A stretch of 64,000 nt of DNA. Origin: Paenibacillus baekrokdamisoli. Lineage in GTDB: Bacteria; Bacillota; Bacilli; Paenibacillales; Paenibacillaceae. Position 1 is the stretch's first letter. Each line of letters opens with the position of its first letter. The notes beneath the pieces were generated by a model. The model saw nothing but the letters and a program-made list of their open reading frames with translations, ran no database searches and was not told the origin of the DNA. Of this stretch, positions 25,899 through 35,104 are shown piece by piece. A program made the position numbers and the translations under genes. The DNA is taken from contig NZ_AP019308.1 of assembly GCF_003945345.1 (NCBI RefSeq), positions 1,178,001-1,242,000 on the forward strand. Reading direction: 5' to 3'.

Positions 25899-26822
25899 TT
25901 AACCCATCAACTGCTTTGCTTCCAAATACAGGACTTGAATGAATTTTTTTATGTTTAGTCGAACACTGGATTGTCTTGGATCGATGTCGTCTTCGATTTC
26001 GATCATTTTTTTACGGACTTCTGTGAATTCGAAAAATTTGGAGGAGTAATTTTCAAATTTGGCATTCGAATAATCGGTCAAACCGAGTGAAGCCAAATGC
26101 TTCAACGCTTGAAAGATAACTCGACGCACCCGTTGTTCCGCTGCTTTTGTTTCTTTTTTTAATATTTCCTGCGAGGTAGATTCACCTAATTTCCTTGCGG
26201 CTATTCGATCAAATAGAAGCTGGAGGGAAGGGAAACCTTGATCCAAGGCATTCTCTTTATCTTGTGCGTATAGTTCCTCTAGCATGTCTAACAGGTCTTT
26301 GCAGCCCGCTTCACCTATCATGCCGAGCTCGGATAATAGAAAATTACCTGGTGTAAGAATATTTTTTGAAGCAAGAGGGTGGGCGCTCGTTGCCATCCCT
26401 TGACCGATGCCTAAATTGGCTAACGACCGTTGGATTTCTTGAACTGAGTTTTGCAGCTTCATCCGTTCGATGACCTTCTGAATGACCCCGATTACTTCCA
26501 ATCGGTTGATCGGCTTCGTAATATAATATTCAATACCGAGTGAGTAGGCGCTGCCAACCATGTCCTTAGATTCCACTTGCGAGATCATGATGATCTTGCC
26601 GCGGAATGTCTCGGCAATGTGGCGTACTGTTTCGATGCCGTCTCGAAGCGGCATTAACAAATCGATAAGCAGAATATCGACTTCTTTTGCAGCCAACAGG
26701 GGGCTGTCCACATAAACGCCGTCTATCGCTTCGCCTGCAATATCGCCCAAATCCTCATCCTCGATAATTTGCGCCAACATGGAACGAATCGCCTGATCGT
26801 CGTCTGTTATAAAAAAACGCAT
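25899..26822 (-). CDS. response regulator with YcbB-type output domain (GlnL-like)
   Basis: The 307-aa protein has a receiver domain (acidic DDD at 7-9, phosphoacceptor Asp54 in LLIDLLMP), then a helical output region resembling the YcbB domain of B. subtilis GlnL, with a conserved C-terminal RLNIKKFIQVLYLEAKQL. GlnL activates glutamine-use genes; here the pair lies next to a symporter, aspartase and malic enzyme, so dicarboxylate or aspartate response is more likely. The gene is 6 bp downstream of its kinase partner. The function of the family is established; the target genes are inferred from position. Confidence 0.85.
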   Translation of the reverse strand: MRFFITDDDQAIRSMLAQIIEDEDLGDIAGEAIDGVYVDSPLLAAKEVDILLIDLLMPLRDGIETVRHIAETFRGKIIMISQVESKDMVGSAYSLGIEYYITKPINRLEVIGVIQKVIERMKLQNSVQEIQRSLANLGIGQGMATSAHPLASKNILTPGNFLLSELGMIGEAGCKDLLDMLEELYAQDKENALDQGFPSLQLLFDRIAARKLGESTSQEILKKETKAAEQRVRRVIFQALKHLASLGLTDYSNAKFENYSSKFFEFTEVRKKMIEIEDDIDPRQSSVRLNIKKFIQVLYLEAKQLMG

Positions 26823-26828
26823 CTCATC

Positions 26829-28118
26829 TCATCCTTTACTTTTGCTGATTAGGTTGTCAATCGGGAGTCGAAGTATGAAGGTTGTCCCGGTTTCCCCGCT
26901 ATTGCAGCTGCGAAAGCTGACCTCACCTTGCAAACTCCCCGCCAATTCTCTCACATAGTATAACCCGATACCTGTTGACGAGTTTCCTGACTTATCATAT
27001 TTCGTTGTAAATCCGGGCTCGAATAGCGCTTCATGAATTTTTGGAGAAATCCCCGGCCCGTTATCGTGAACCTCGAGCTGCAGTGAATCCCCATCACGAT
27101 GAGCGGAGATCGTAATGATTCCGCTAGCTGCGATAGATTCTACCGCATTGGAGACTAGATTGTTAAGAAGCGACAGTATGGTATTTACCGGATATAATGG
27201 ATGCGTTCCGACGGTAATTAATTGGAGGTCAATTGTTTTACCTAACATTTGAGCATATTTCTGGTTTGATTTTACCACAACATCGCCTAGCTCTTGAATG
27301 GGCATGAATTCGGTTACACTCTCGCTGGAAATAATGTTATGAATACCGGCATAGATGCGTTGGTTGTCTTTCTTGATTTCATGTATTTGTCCGGCAATTT
27401 GCAGTGCGCTTCTAGCCAACTGTTCACCATCAGGCAAAGAAGCTTCATCTTTTAATCGTTGGTATAACGCATAGCTGTCTCTTGTAATCCGCTCCGCGTC
27501 CTGCTGCGTTTTTTTTAATTGAATCGATTCTTCGTACAAGTGGGAAATGAGCATGAGCATTTGTTCATACTGCTGTTGCTTTTGCTTTTCCGCCAATTGT
27601 TGTTCCCGATGCTTCATGAGGGTGAAAAAGCCAATGACACAGAAACTGCGAAATATCGCGATAAGTACGAGTTCATTGATTTCGGGTACTGTAAAATCTT
27701 CAACGGTAACCGGGGAGCGAAACCACAATTCCACGATACTGGCTGCAACTTCTGCAAGTATCGCCAGTATACCCATAACGAACGGACGATGCTCGAACAG
27801 GTGAATTCGAAACAAATAAAATAATAAGGTGTACGTCAAATAGTAGAAAAAAACGGAATAATTCACATGAAAGGCTTGGGAAAAATGAAGCTGGTCGTAA
27901 ATGAACACATCGGCGGCAATGCGAAATAAAGGAACGGTTAAGGCTATAATGATCCCGAATATTAACGTATGAATATGACGATTCCACAGCAAACAGAAGA
28001 AAAATGCCGCAGAAGCCAAACTGACTCGGAAATTATTGTGAAACGGGTAAAACTTAAATTCTCCGGCTAAAGATACCACGAGAGCCATACAAATTAACAT
28101 CATTACTTTTTTTTTCAA
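26829..28118 (-). CDS. sensor histidine kinase (GlnK/DcuS-like group)
   Basis: This 429-aa kinase has several N-terminal membrane helices (about the first 180 residues) with no large extracellular domain, a helical stretch with a probable phosphoacceptor region (QIHEIKKDNQRIY), and an HATPase domain with NNLVSNAVESI, VHDNGPGI and TGIGLYYVREL. It probably phosphorylates the YcbB-type regulator encoded directly downstream. The start is TTG 28118 behind GGAAGGA with 8-nt spacing. The lack of a PAS or Cache domain suggests it senses within the membrane, perhaps through the divergent symporter. That last point is inference. Confidence 0.85.
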   Translation of the reverse strand: MKKKVMMLICMALVVSLAGEFKFYPFHNNFRVSLASAAFFFCLLWNRHIHTLIFGIIIALTVPLFRIAADVFIYDQLHFSQAFHVNYSVFFYYLTYTLLFYLFRIHLFEHRPFVMGILAILAEVAASIVELWFRSPVTVEDFTVPEINELVLIAIFRSFCVIGFFTLMKHREQQLAEKQKQQQYEQMLMLISHLYEESIQLKKTQQDAERITRDSYALYQRLKDEASLPDGEQLARSALQIAGQIHEIKKDNQRIYAGIHNIISSESVTEFMPIQELGDVVVKSNQKYAQMLGKTIDLQLITVGTHPLYPVNTILSLLNNLVSNAVESIAASGIITISAHRDGDSLQLEVHDNGPGISPKIHEALFEPGFTTKYDKSGNSSTGIGLYYVRELAGSLQGEVSFRSCNSGETGTTFILRLPIDNLISKSKG

Positions 28119-28150
28119 TGTAAAGATCCTTCCGTAGTTTTTTCTTAAAA

Positions 28151-28245
28151 TATAAGAAAGTATATGTTTTCTCTATACTTTGCTTATATTTCAGAGGGAA
28201 GAAACTTGTTTCACCGCCAAGGATGGCGTTAGCCGTTTCTTCTTG
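28151..28245 (+). repeat. 95-bp structured repeat, copy B
   Basis: Copy B of the element at 22488-22582. Nine differences by eye include a compensatory pair: the outer stem is TATAAG/CTTATA here and AATAAG/CTTATT in copy A. The inner stem is also one pair longer. It lies between the kinase start and the symporter gene. Confidence 0.75.
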
Positions 28246-28279
28246 TCTCATATATAATTGGCTATTTATTTGAGAAAAA

Positions 28280-28298
28280 TGTAGATTTGTGTAGATTT
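28280..28298 (+). promoter_or_regulatory. direct repeat upstream of symporter
   Basis: TGTAGATTT occurs twice with a 10-bp period (28280-28288 and 28290-28298), about 80 bp before the symporter start. Tandem sites on one DNA face are typical of response-regulator dimers, so this may be the GlnL-like protein's site. Confidence 0.4.
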
Positions 28299-28377
28299 TA
28301 ATAGGAGTAAGTATATGATCAGTTTACAGCGTGGTTCAACAAAAAGAAAGCGCTTAAATGTTGAAGAGAGGTGACAT

Positions 28378-29652
28378 ATGAAGAAGTTTGGATTAGCGAT
28401 ACAAGTATTTATTGGTCTAACGTTAGGGATCATTGTAGGCGCAATTTTTTATGGAAATCCTATGATTGCTACCTATTTGCAGCCGATCGGTGATGTTTTT
28501 ATTCGATTAATTAAAATGATTGTTGTACCTATTGTTATTTCATCGCTGATTGTTGGTGTAGCGGGTACGGGCGATATCAAGAAGGTCGGGAAGCTTGGCG
28601 TCAAAACACTGCTTTATTTTGAAATCGTAACGACTATCGCAATCATCGTTGGTCTGCTGATGGCGAATATCTTTCAGCCAGGTAATGGTCTCAATCAAGA
28701 GCAACTCGTCAAAACGGACATCACGAAGTACGTTCATACGGCGGCAAGTGTACAAAGCCACGGCTTTGCTGATACATTCGTCAATATTGTACCGAATAAC
28801 ATTTTTGAAGCGTTGTCTAATGGGAATATGTTGGCAATTATCTTCTTTTCTGTTATGTTCGCTTTAGGCATTGCTTCAATTGGCGAAAAAGGGAAGCCTG
28901 TAATTAATTTTTTTCAGGGCGTTTCGGAATCGATGTTCTGGGTTACAAATCAAATCATGAAACTTGCCCCAATCGGCGTATTTGCGTTAATTGGTGTGAC
29001 GGTCTCGAAGTTTGGGATTTCCTCACTCATACCGCTTGGTAAATTGATCGCTACAGTCTACGGTGGCATGTTCATTTTTGTCCTCGTTGTGTTCGGTCTT
29101 ATTGCCAAAATGGCGGGAACAAGCATTTTCGCAATGATCCGAATTTTGAAGGATGAGCTGGTTCTTGCTTATTCGACAGCGAGTTCGGAATCGGTGCTGC
29201 CGAAGCTGATGCAAAAGATGGAGGATTTTGGATGTCCAAAAGCGATTACCGCCTTCGTCATTCCGACAGGCTATACATTTAATTTGGATGGTTCAACGTT
29301 GTATCAAGCAATTGTTGCACTGTTTATCGCACAAATGTACGGCATTCATTTATCGATAATGACGCAAATTACACTCGTGCTCGTGCTGGTGGTAACTTCT
29401 AAGGGCATCGCAGGCGTACCTGGCGCATCATTCGTAGTACTACTAGCTACACTGGGTTCCGTAGGCATTCCAGTTGAAGGACTTGCGGTTGTTGCTGGTA
29501 TTGACCGCATTCTCGATATGGCGCGTACGGTCGTGAATGTTCTCGGGAATGGATTAGCCGCCATCGTCATGTCCAAGTTGGAAGGGCAATATGATAAGGA
29601 ACAAGCGAAACAATATTTGAACGCCATTGATGAAAAGAAAAGCGCAGCATAA
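28378..29652 (+). CDS. dicarboxylate/amino acid:cation symporter (DctA/GltT family)
   Basis: The 424-aa protein is a DAACS-family carrier with eight membrane helices and two re-entrant loops. The serine-rich hairpin is present as YSTASSESVLPKLM, and the substrate site includes IPTGYTFNLDGSTLYQA and MARTVVNVLGNG. It takes up C4-dicarboxylates, aspartate or glutamate with Na+ or H+. The ATG has GAGAGGTG upstream. Aspartase and malic enzyme genes follow at once, pointing to aspartate, fumarate or malate as substrate. The divergent two-component system is the likely regulator. Confidence 0.93.
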   Translation: MKKFGLAIQVFIGLTLGIIVGAIFYGNPMIATYLQPIGDVFIRLIKMIVVPIVISSLIVGVAGTGDIKKVGKLGVKTLLYFEIVTTIAIIVGLLMANIFQPGNGLNQEQLVKTDITKYVHTAASVQSHGFADTFVNIVPNNIFEALSNGNMLAIIFFSVMFALGIASIGEKGKPVINFFQGVSESMFWVTNQIMKLAPIGVFALIGVTVSKFGISSLIPLGKLIATVYGGMFIFVLVVFGLIAKMAGTSIFAMIRILKDELVLAYSTASSESVLPKLMQKMEDFGCPKAITAFVIPTGYTFNLDGSTLYQAIVALFIAQMYGIHLSIMTQITLVLVLVVTSKGIAGVPGASFVVLLATLGSVGIPVEGLAVVAGIDRILDMARTVVNVLGNGLAAIVMSKLEGQYDKEQAKQYLNAIDEKKSAA

Positions 29653-29697
29653 TAACATCATTAATCTGAGGAATTAGAAATTTCGAGGGGTGTGGAA

Positions 29698-31122
29698 ATG
29701 ATGAATGAGAATATGAGGATAGAAAAGGATTTTCTAGGCTCCAAAGAAGTACCAGCAGATGCTTATTACGGCATTCAGACGCTGCGCGCAATTGAGAATT
29801 TTCCAATTACCGGATATCGAATTCATCGGGAATTGATCGTCGCTATGGCAATGGTGAAGAAAGCAGCAGCGCAGGCGAACATGTCGGTAAAACAGCTGAA
29901 TACAAGGCTGGGAGAAGCTATTGTTCAAGCTGCGGAGGAAATTATCGGCGGAAAATGGCATGACCAGATCATTGTCGATCCGATACAGGGTGGAGCTGGG
30001 ACTTCAATTAATATGAATATTAATGAAGTTATTGCTAATCTTGGAATTGAACGACTCGGCGGCATGAAAGGAGACTATTTCACCTTAAGTCCGAATAGTC
30101 ACGTCAATATGGCGCAGTCAACGAATGATGCTTTTCCTACGGCTATCCATATTGCCACGCTTTCGCTGCTCGATCAATTGCTAGCGACGTTGGAACAATT
30201 GCACATTGCCTTTCAGAGTAAGGCGCTTGAGTTCGATGGCGTTATTAAAATGGGACGCACCCATTTGCAGGACGGCGTTCCGATTCGTCTAGGTCAAGAA
30301 TTCGAGTCGTACAGCCGGGTGCTGGCTCGGGATATACGGCGGATTTCCGCGACTCGCCAGTGCTTGTATGAGGTTAACATGGGCGCTACTGCAGTTGGCA
30401 CCGGACTGAACGCTTCGCCCCAATATATCCAGAATGTCGTCGAACTTCTGGCGAAATTAAGTGGGTTTCCGCTGGTGAATGCCGAACATTTGGTTGATGC
30501 CACACAAAATACGGATGCCTATACCGAAGTTTCTGCTGCCTTGAAAGTGTGTATGATCAACATGTCCAAAGTCGCCAACGACTTGCGCTTGCTCGCATCC
30601 GGTCCGCGCGCGGGGCTTGGTGAAATCAGCTTGCCGCCTCGTCAGCCAGGCTCGTCGATTATGCCAGGTAAGGTGAATCCTGTCATGTGCGAGGTTGTTA
30701 ATCAGGTTGCATTCCAGGTGATTGGCAACGACCATACAATCTGTTTGGCTTCGGAAGCAGGTCAGCTTGAGTTGAATGTGATGGAACCAGTACTGGTATT
30801 TAATTTGCTGCAGTCGTTAAGCATGATGAACCAAGTGTTTATAGCATTCCGGACCTATTGTTTGGAAGGCATTCAAGCTAATGTGGAGCAATGTAAAGCT
30901 TATGTAGATAAAAGCGTAGGCATCATTACCGCACTTAATCCTCATCTGGGGTATGAGGTGGTCGCCAGAATTGCTCGAGAAGCAATCGAAACCGGGCGTC
31001 CGGTGCGTGAGCTATGTCTCCTGTACAATGTGCTGACTGAGAAAGAATTGGATCTCATCCTGGACCCCTATGAAATGACAAATCCCGGTATCGCTGGCTC
31101 GTCGCTGTTGGAAAGAGAATAG
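29698..31122 (+). CDS. aspA: aspartate ammonia-lyase
   Basis: The 474-aa protein belongs to the fumarase/aspartase superfamily and deaminates L-aspartate to fumarate and ammonia. The signature loop GSSIMPGKVNP, holding the catalytic serine, is near residue 320, and NMNINEVIANLG and the THLQDGVPIRLGQE block are typical of aspartase rather than fumarase. ATG 29698 is chosen because GAGGGG precedes it by 7 nt; an in-frame GTG lies 6 nt upstream. It follows the symporter by 45 bp and precedes malic enzyme, forming a short catabolic operon. Confidence 0.93.
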   Translation: MMNENMRIEKDFLGSKEVPADAYYGIQTLRAIENFPITGYRIHRELIVAMAMVKKAAAQANMSVKQLNTRLGEAIVQAAEEIIGGKWHDQIIVDPIQGGAGTSINMNINEVIANLGIERLGGMKGDYFTLSPNSHVNMAQSTNDAFPTAIHIATLSLLDQLLATLEQLHIAFQSKALEFDGVIKMGRTHLQDGVPIRLGQEFESYSRVLARDIRRISATRQCLYEVNMGATAVGTGLNASPQYIQNVVELLAKLSGFPLVNAEHLVDATQNTDAYTEVSAALKVCMINMSKVANDLRLLASGPRAGLGEISLPPRQPGSSIMPGKVNPVMCEVVNQVAFQVIGNDHTICLASEAGQLELNVMEPVLVFNLLQSLSMMNQVFIAFRTYCLEGIQANVEQCKAYVDKSVGIITALNPHLGYEVVARIAREAIETGRPVRELCLLYNVLTEKELDLILDPYEMTNPGIAGSSLLERE

Positions 31123-31174
31123 AAAATACTATGAACCTGAGAGAACTTGTTCAAAAAGGGAGAGAAACAAATCC

Positions 31175-32614
31175 ATGTCAATAGCTAGTTCAGGTACGTA
31201 TATGATTTATCGGCTTAAGATCGAGAAGGAGCAGGTTCCGTTCGGCGATATCGCCACGATTATTGATGGTGGTGGGGGAGATATTGTAGGAATTGACGTT
31301 ATCTCCTCCGGTCGCTCGCATTCGGTTCGAGACATTACGGTGAATGTGACTGATCCTCTTGATAGCGAACGAATCGGCGAAGCTTTGCAGCGACTGGATG
31401 GCGTCACTGTCATTCATGTGTCGGATCGTACGTTTCTCGTCCATCTCGGCGGGAAAATTGAAATCCAGTCCAAAACTCCAGTGAAAAATCGCGATGATTT
31501 GTCACGGGTTTATACGCCAGGCGTTGCCCGAGTCTGTATGGCAATTGCCGAAAAACCAGACAAGGCACACACCTTAACGATCAAGCGCAATACGATTGCT
31601 GTCATTTCCGACGGAACGGCTGTACTCGGGCTTGGTGATATCGGTCCGGAGGCCGCCATGCCGGTCATGGAAGGAAAAGCGATGCTTTTTAAAGAGTTTG
31701 CAGGGGTGGATGCTTTTCCATTATGTCTGGATACGAAAGACACAGAAGAGATTATTCGCATTGTAAAAGCAGTCGCTCCGGCTTTTGGAGGGATTAATCT
31801 GGAGGATATTTCTTCTCCACGCTGCTTTGAAATTGAAGAGCGCTTGAAGAAGGAACTCGATATTCCCGTATTTCATGATGATCAGCATGGGACAGCCGTC
31901 GTCCTGCTAGCTGGTCTGCTGAATGCATTGAAAATTACGGGAAAACGGCTGGAGGAATGTAAAGTCGTGGTCAGTGGAATTGGTGCGGCGGGTATCGCCT
32001 GCAGCAAAATTCTGCTTTCCGCAGGCGTCCGCAATCTGATCGGAGTTGATCGGCAGGGAGCGATTCACCGCAATATGGTCTACGACAATCCGCAATGGAA
32101 CGCTTACGCTCAAATGACTAATCCAGATGGCATCAGCGGTACACTATCGGATGTAATGGAAGGCGCCGATGTGTTTATCGGGGTATCGGCTCCGAGTATT
32201 TTGCAAGTGGACGATGTGCGCAAGATGGCTCCGGATCCGATCGTGTTTGCCATGGCCAATCCGGTTCCAGAGATCGATCCAGAGCTCGCCAAGCCGTATG
32301 TCAGGGTCATGGCAACGGGTAGGTCAGACAAGCCGAATCAAATTAACAACGTGCTTTGCTTTCCAGGTATGTTCCGCGGCGCGCTTGATTGTCGGGCACG
32401 CGAAATCAATGAGGATATGAAGCTGGCTGCCGCGTATGCGATTGCTTCTGTCGTCCGTGATGATGAGTTGTCCGAAACGTATATTATTCCTAGCGTGTTC
32501 AACAATAAAGTCGTTGAAAAGGTAAGGGAAGCGGTCATTGAAGCGGCATATCGAACAGGCGTCGCCCGGAAAAGCATGCCGGATTTCCATGCTGAAGATG
32601 TAGACCCAGCATAA
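31175..32614 (+). CDS. NAD(P)-dependent malic enzyme with N-terminal ACT domain
   Basis: The 479-aa product starts with an ACT-type regulatory domain (about residues 9-88), followed by the malic enzyme catalytic domain (YTPGVARVCMAIAEKP, then the metal and lysine region FPLCLDTKDTEEI and FHDDQHGTA) and a Rossmann domain (VVSGIGAAGIACSKIL). It decarboxylates malate to pyruvate. With the symporter and aspartase it gives a route from external aspartate or C4 acids to pyruvate, needing only a fumarase from elsewhere. The ACT domain suggests allosteric control by a small ligand. Cofactor preference is not determined. Confidence 0.93.
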   Translation: MSIASSGTYMIYRLKIEKEQVPFGDIATIIDGGGGDIVGIDVISSGRSHSVRDITVNVTDPLDSERIGEALQRLDGVTVIHVSDRTFLVHLGGKIEIQSKTPVKNRDDLSRVYTPGVARVCMAIAEKPDKAHTLTIKRNTIAVISDGTAVLGLGDIGPEAAMPVMEGKAMLFKEFAGVDAFPLCLDTKDTEEIIRIVKAVAPAFGGINLEDISSPRCFEIEERLKKELDIPVFHDDQHGTAVVLLAGLLNALKITGKRLEECKVVVSGIGAAGIACSKILLSAGVRNLIGVDRQGAIHRNMVYDNPQWNAYAQMTNPDGISGTLSDVMEGADVFIGVSAPSILQVDDVRKMAPDPIVFAMANPVPEIDPELAKPYVRVMATGRSDKPNQINNVLCFPGMFRGALDCRAREINEDMKLAAAYAIASVVRDDELSETYIIPSVFNNKVVEKVREAVIEAAYRTGVARKSMPDFHAEDVDPA

Positions 32615-32625
32615 GACTTTTTAGG

Positions 32626-32666
32626 CAACCTTGGTTCGGAATTCCGGACTAAGGTTGTTTATTTTG
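32626..32666 (+). terminator. intrinsic terminator after malic enzyme
   Basis: A 16-bp stem with two G-U pairs and nearly no loop (arms 32626-32641 and 32642-32657) is followed by TTTATTTTG. Confidence 0.8.
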
Positions 32667-32686
32667 ACGTGTAAGTGCTTTGCAAA

Positions 32687-32738
32687 AAAAAAGGATATAG
32701 AAACTTTTCTATAGAAGAGAAGTTTCATATCCTTTTTT
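32687..32738 (-). terminator. bidirectional terminator
   Basis: AAAAAAGGATAT plus GAAACTT pair with AAGTTTC plus ATATCCTTTTTT. The A run on one side and T run on the other let it end both the malic enzyme operon and the VOC gene. Confidence 0.85.
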
Positions 32739-32755
32739 GACTTTTATTTTAAAAA

Positions 32756-33184
32756 TTACATTACCATTTCTCCGTTATCATAGTTAAACTGCCATCCAAT
32801 ACCAAACTTATCAGTGAGCTGGCCGTAACATTTGCTCCAAAATGTTTCTTGCAGCTCCATCACGACAGTGCCGCCTTCTTTCATTTTATGAAACAATGAT
32901 TTTACCTCATCCATGTCTTTACTGCCAACTGCAAGGCTTATGTTGTTTCCTAACACAAAGGGCATACCAGGAAAGACGTCTGAAAACATCACGTTACTCC
33001 CAAGAAGGTTAAGCCTTGCATGCATGACTAAATGTTTTGCTTCCTCTGGAAGTGGAAATTCCGGACTAGGCGGTGAATCTCCAAAGCTCATAATTTGCGG
33101 TTGTTCTGTTCCGAAAACCTGTGCATAATACTCTACTGCTTCACGACAGTTCCCATTAAAATTAAGATAAACATCAACAGACAT
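32756..33184 (-). CDS. VOC-family (PhnB/glyoxalase-like) protein
   Basis: This 142-aa protein has the two beta-alpha-beta-beta-beta units of the vicinal oxygen chelate fold, in the PhnB/YjdN-like arrangement: YLNFNGNCREAVEYYAQVFGTE at the start and DKFGIGWQFNYD at the end. It may bind or modify a small molecule; many relatives serve in antibiotic resistance or remain uncharacterised. ATG 33184 has GGGAG at 8-nt spacing and is preferred over GTG 33193. A bidirectional terminator follows. The reaction is not predictable. Confidence 0.85.
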   Translation of the reverse strand: MSVDVYLNFNGNCREAVEYYAQVFGTEQPQIMSFGDSPPSPEFPLPEEAKHLVMHARLNLLGSNVMFSDVFPGMPFVLGNNISLAVGSKDMDEVKSLFHKMKEGGTVVMELQETFWSKCYGQLTDKFGIGWQFNYDNGEMVM

Positions 33185-33329
33185 GTGCTTCACTCCCTAG
33201 GTTTAAATTGTTAATCATTGTTAGATGATTATTATTATATTGTATCATTCAACGGTGCATTTTCAAATATTGCAGAGAATGATCGGCACTAAATCGATTG
33301 TAGGTGCTTAGTAAGATGAATTTTCACGC

Positions 33330-33390
33330 TTGCAATAATTCGTAATTAAATGTATATTATTAATTAAGTGATCGATCATTTAATTAATAA
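33330..33390 (+). promoter_or_regulatory. TetR promoter with 34-bp palindromic operator
   Basis: TTGCAA (33330-33335) and TATATT (33353-33358) are 17 bp apart. Starting at 33357 is a 34-bp palindrome (to 33390) with only one mismatched pair, centred on GATCGATC. It sits over the transcription start and fits autorepression by the TetR protein encoded 31 bp later. Confidence 0.7.
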
Positions 33391-33420
33391 CAATTAAATC
33401 AAAAGAGAGGGGGAATACAA

Positions 33421-34050
33421 TTGGCAAGACCAATCAATGAAGAAAAAAGACAGGAGCGGCGTAGTCGTATCCTAGAAGAAGCCGTTGTCCTGTTCGCAGA
33501 AAATGGATATTCTAATACGACAACTGCTCTCATTGCGCAGGGTGTGGGAGTGACCCCTGGAACCATTTTTCAATATTTCCCAAGCAAAGAAGCCTTATTC
33601 TACGCCGCTGTCCTTGAGCCGCTTGCTGATATTCAGGCGAAGTCGCTTGCTTGTCTAAAACAAGAGGGTACGCCGAGCGAATTAATTAAGAACATGGTAG
33701 AAGAACAATTCAATCATATCTATTGCTATACAAATGAATTGCGGCTTGTTCAATATGTCTTAGGACAACGGATAAGATTTCCTGAACTTACACAGAAGGT
33801 ACTTGAAAGTACAAAAGTAATGACAGATACTATCGAATGCGTCTATGCCAAGGGACAGTTAATGGGAGAATTCAACAAAAGCTTTTCACCAGCTATGATC
33901 TCTCGTGCCTATATCTCTTTATTAAATGGGGTAGGCTTAACTCTTGGAAAAAATATTATCCATCACCCCGAGTGGGGAAATTTGAAGGAGCATGCCTTAT
34001 ATTTGTTCGCACCCACACAACCTAAAGAAAAAGCGAGGGAATTTGAATGA
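33421..34050 (+). CDS. TetR-family transcriptional regulator
   Basis: The 209-aa protein has the TetR helix-turn-helix at about residues 10-55 (RILEEAVVLFAENGYSNTTTALIAQGVGVTPGTIFQYFPSKEALFYA) and a helical ligand-binding half. The start is TTG 33421 behind GAGGGGG. Its stop overlaps the start of the downstream hydrolase gene in an ATGA junction, so the two are co-translated. The long palindrome over its promoter is the probable operator. The inducer may be a substrate or product of the hydrolase; that is inference. Confidence 0.92.
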   Translation: MARPINEEKRQERRSRILEEAVVLFAENGYSNTTTALIAQGVGVTPGTIFQYFPSKEALFYAAVLEPLADIQAKSLACLKQEGTPSELIKNMVEEQFNHIYCYTNELRLVQYVLGQRIRFPELTQKVLESTKVMTDTIECVYAKGQLMGEFNKSFSPAMISRAYISLLNGVGLTLGKNIIHHPEWGNLKEHALYLFAPTQPKEKAREFE

Positions 34051-35024
34051 GTGAAACATCATTACAACCAAATTTGACATCAAACGTTCGTTCGAAAAAA
34101 CGGAGAAAAATTATATTGATCCTAGGGATCGTGCTTTTGCTTGTGATAGGTCTTGTATTTTTTATATCCTATAAAGTAATGGATACCTTGCTGCACCATC
34201 CTAGAGACACGAATGTCAGCTACGACTTGAATATCGATAAAACTCCTTACCAAGAGGTTGAGTTCAAGAGCTTGAAAAATGATAATACGATTAGAGGTTC
34301 CTTCTTTTATGCAAATGGTCTTTCCAATAAGGCAAGTGATAAGACGATTATTGTCGTCCATGGATATACAAGCAATCGTTTAGTCAAAGGGCGGACCAAT
34401 AAGTTAGTAGAGCATTTCGTTCCGAAAGGCTATAATGTATTGGCATTTGACCTCAGTTCGCAAGGTAAATCCGATGGTAATATGATTACACTTGGCCTCA
34501 ATGAAAAATATGATTTGCTTGGAGCTGTAAGCTATTTAAAATCCAGAGACCATACTGGTGATAACATTGGAGTTATTGGCTTTTCAATGGGTGCTGCTAC
34601 TTCTTTGCTAGCTGCAAGTGAAAGTGCTGACATCAAAGCTGTAATTGCAGATAGTCCTTTTCGTAATGCAGGTCTATTTCTGAGAGAGGGTTTGCCCTTC
34701 TTCTCAGGTTTACCTTCTTTTCCATTTAGTTATACATCGATATGGGTGGGTAAATGGTTCTTAAATATTGATCTTGATTCCGTATCTCCTATGGATGCAG
34801 TAAAGAAGATGAAAGACAAGCCAGTTATGCTGATTCATGGAACTGGAGATCAGCAAATTAGTTATAAAAATTCAGAAGTAATTTGGGAGTCATTAAAAAA
34901 TGACCCAAATGCAGAAGCATGGTACCCGAATAATACGGAGCACATCGATGCCATCAATCATTACCCCACTGAATATTTCCAAAGAGTAGATCGCTTTATG
35001 GATAAGTATATAGGTAAAGAGTAG
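34047..35024 (+). CDS. membrane-anchored alpha/beta hydrolase (YqkD-like)
   Basis: The 325-aa protein has one N-terminal membrane helix (about 25-47) and a serine-hydrolase domain. The oxyanion and nucleophile motifs are VVHGYTSNR and GFSMGAATS, with Asp in PVMLIHGTGDQQI and His in NNTEHIDAI completing the triad. It resembles B. subtilis YqkD and S33-type hydrolases and may act on acyl or peptide bonds at the outer membrane face. Its ATG overlaps the TetR gene by 4 bp. A terminator follows at once. Confidence 0.88.
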   Translation: MSETSLQPNLTSNVRSKKRRKIILILGIVLLLVIGLVFFISYKVMDTLLHHPRDTNVSYDLNIDKTPYQEVEFKSLKNDNTIRGSFFYANGLSNKASDKTIIVVHGYTSNRLVKGRTNKLVEHFVPKGYNVLAFDLSSQGKSDGNMITLGLNEKYDLLGAVSYLKSRDHTGDNIGVIGFSMGAATSLLAASESADIKAVIADSPFRNAGLFLREGLPFFSGLPSFPFSYTSIWVGKWFLNIDLDSVSPMDAVKKMKDKPVMLIHGTGDQQISYKNSEVIWESLKNDPNAEAWYPNNTEHIDAINHYPTEYFQRVDRFMDKYIGKE

Positions 35025-35034
35025 AAACGACATG

Positions 35035-35071
35035 AAAGCCGGTATTCCTTCGTATAAGGAACCGGCTTTTC
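35035..35071 (+). terminator. intrinsic terminator after hydrolase
   Basis: AAAGCCGGT-TTCCTT pairs with AAGGAACCGGCTTT around a CGTAT loop and ends in TTTTCT. Confidence 0.85.
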
Positions 35072-35104
35072 TGCTGTCATTCGACTAAAAGGGAGGGCTT
35101 TGCT

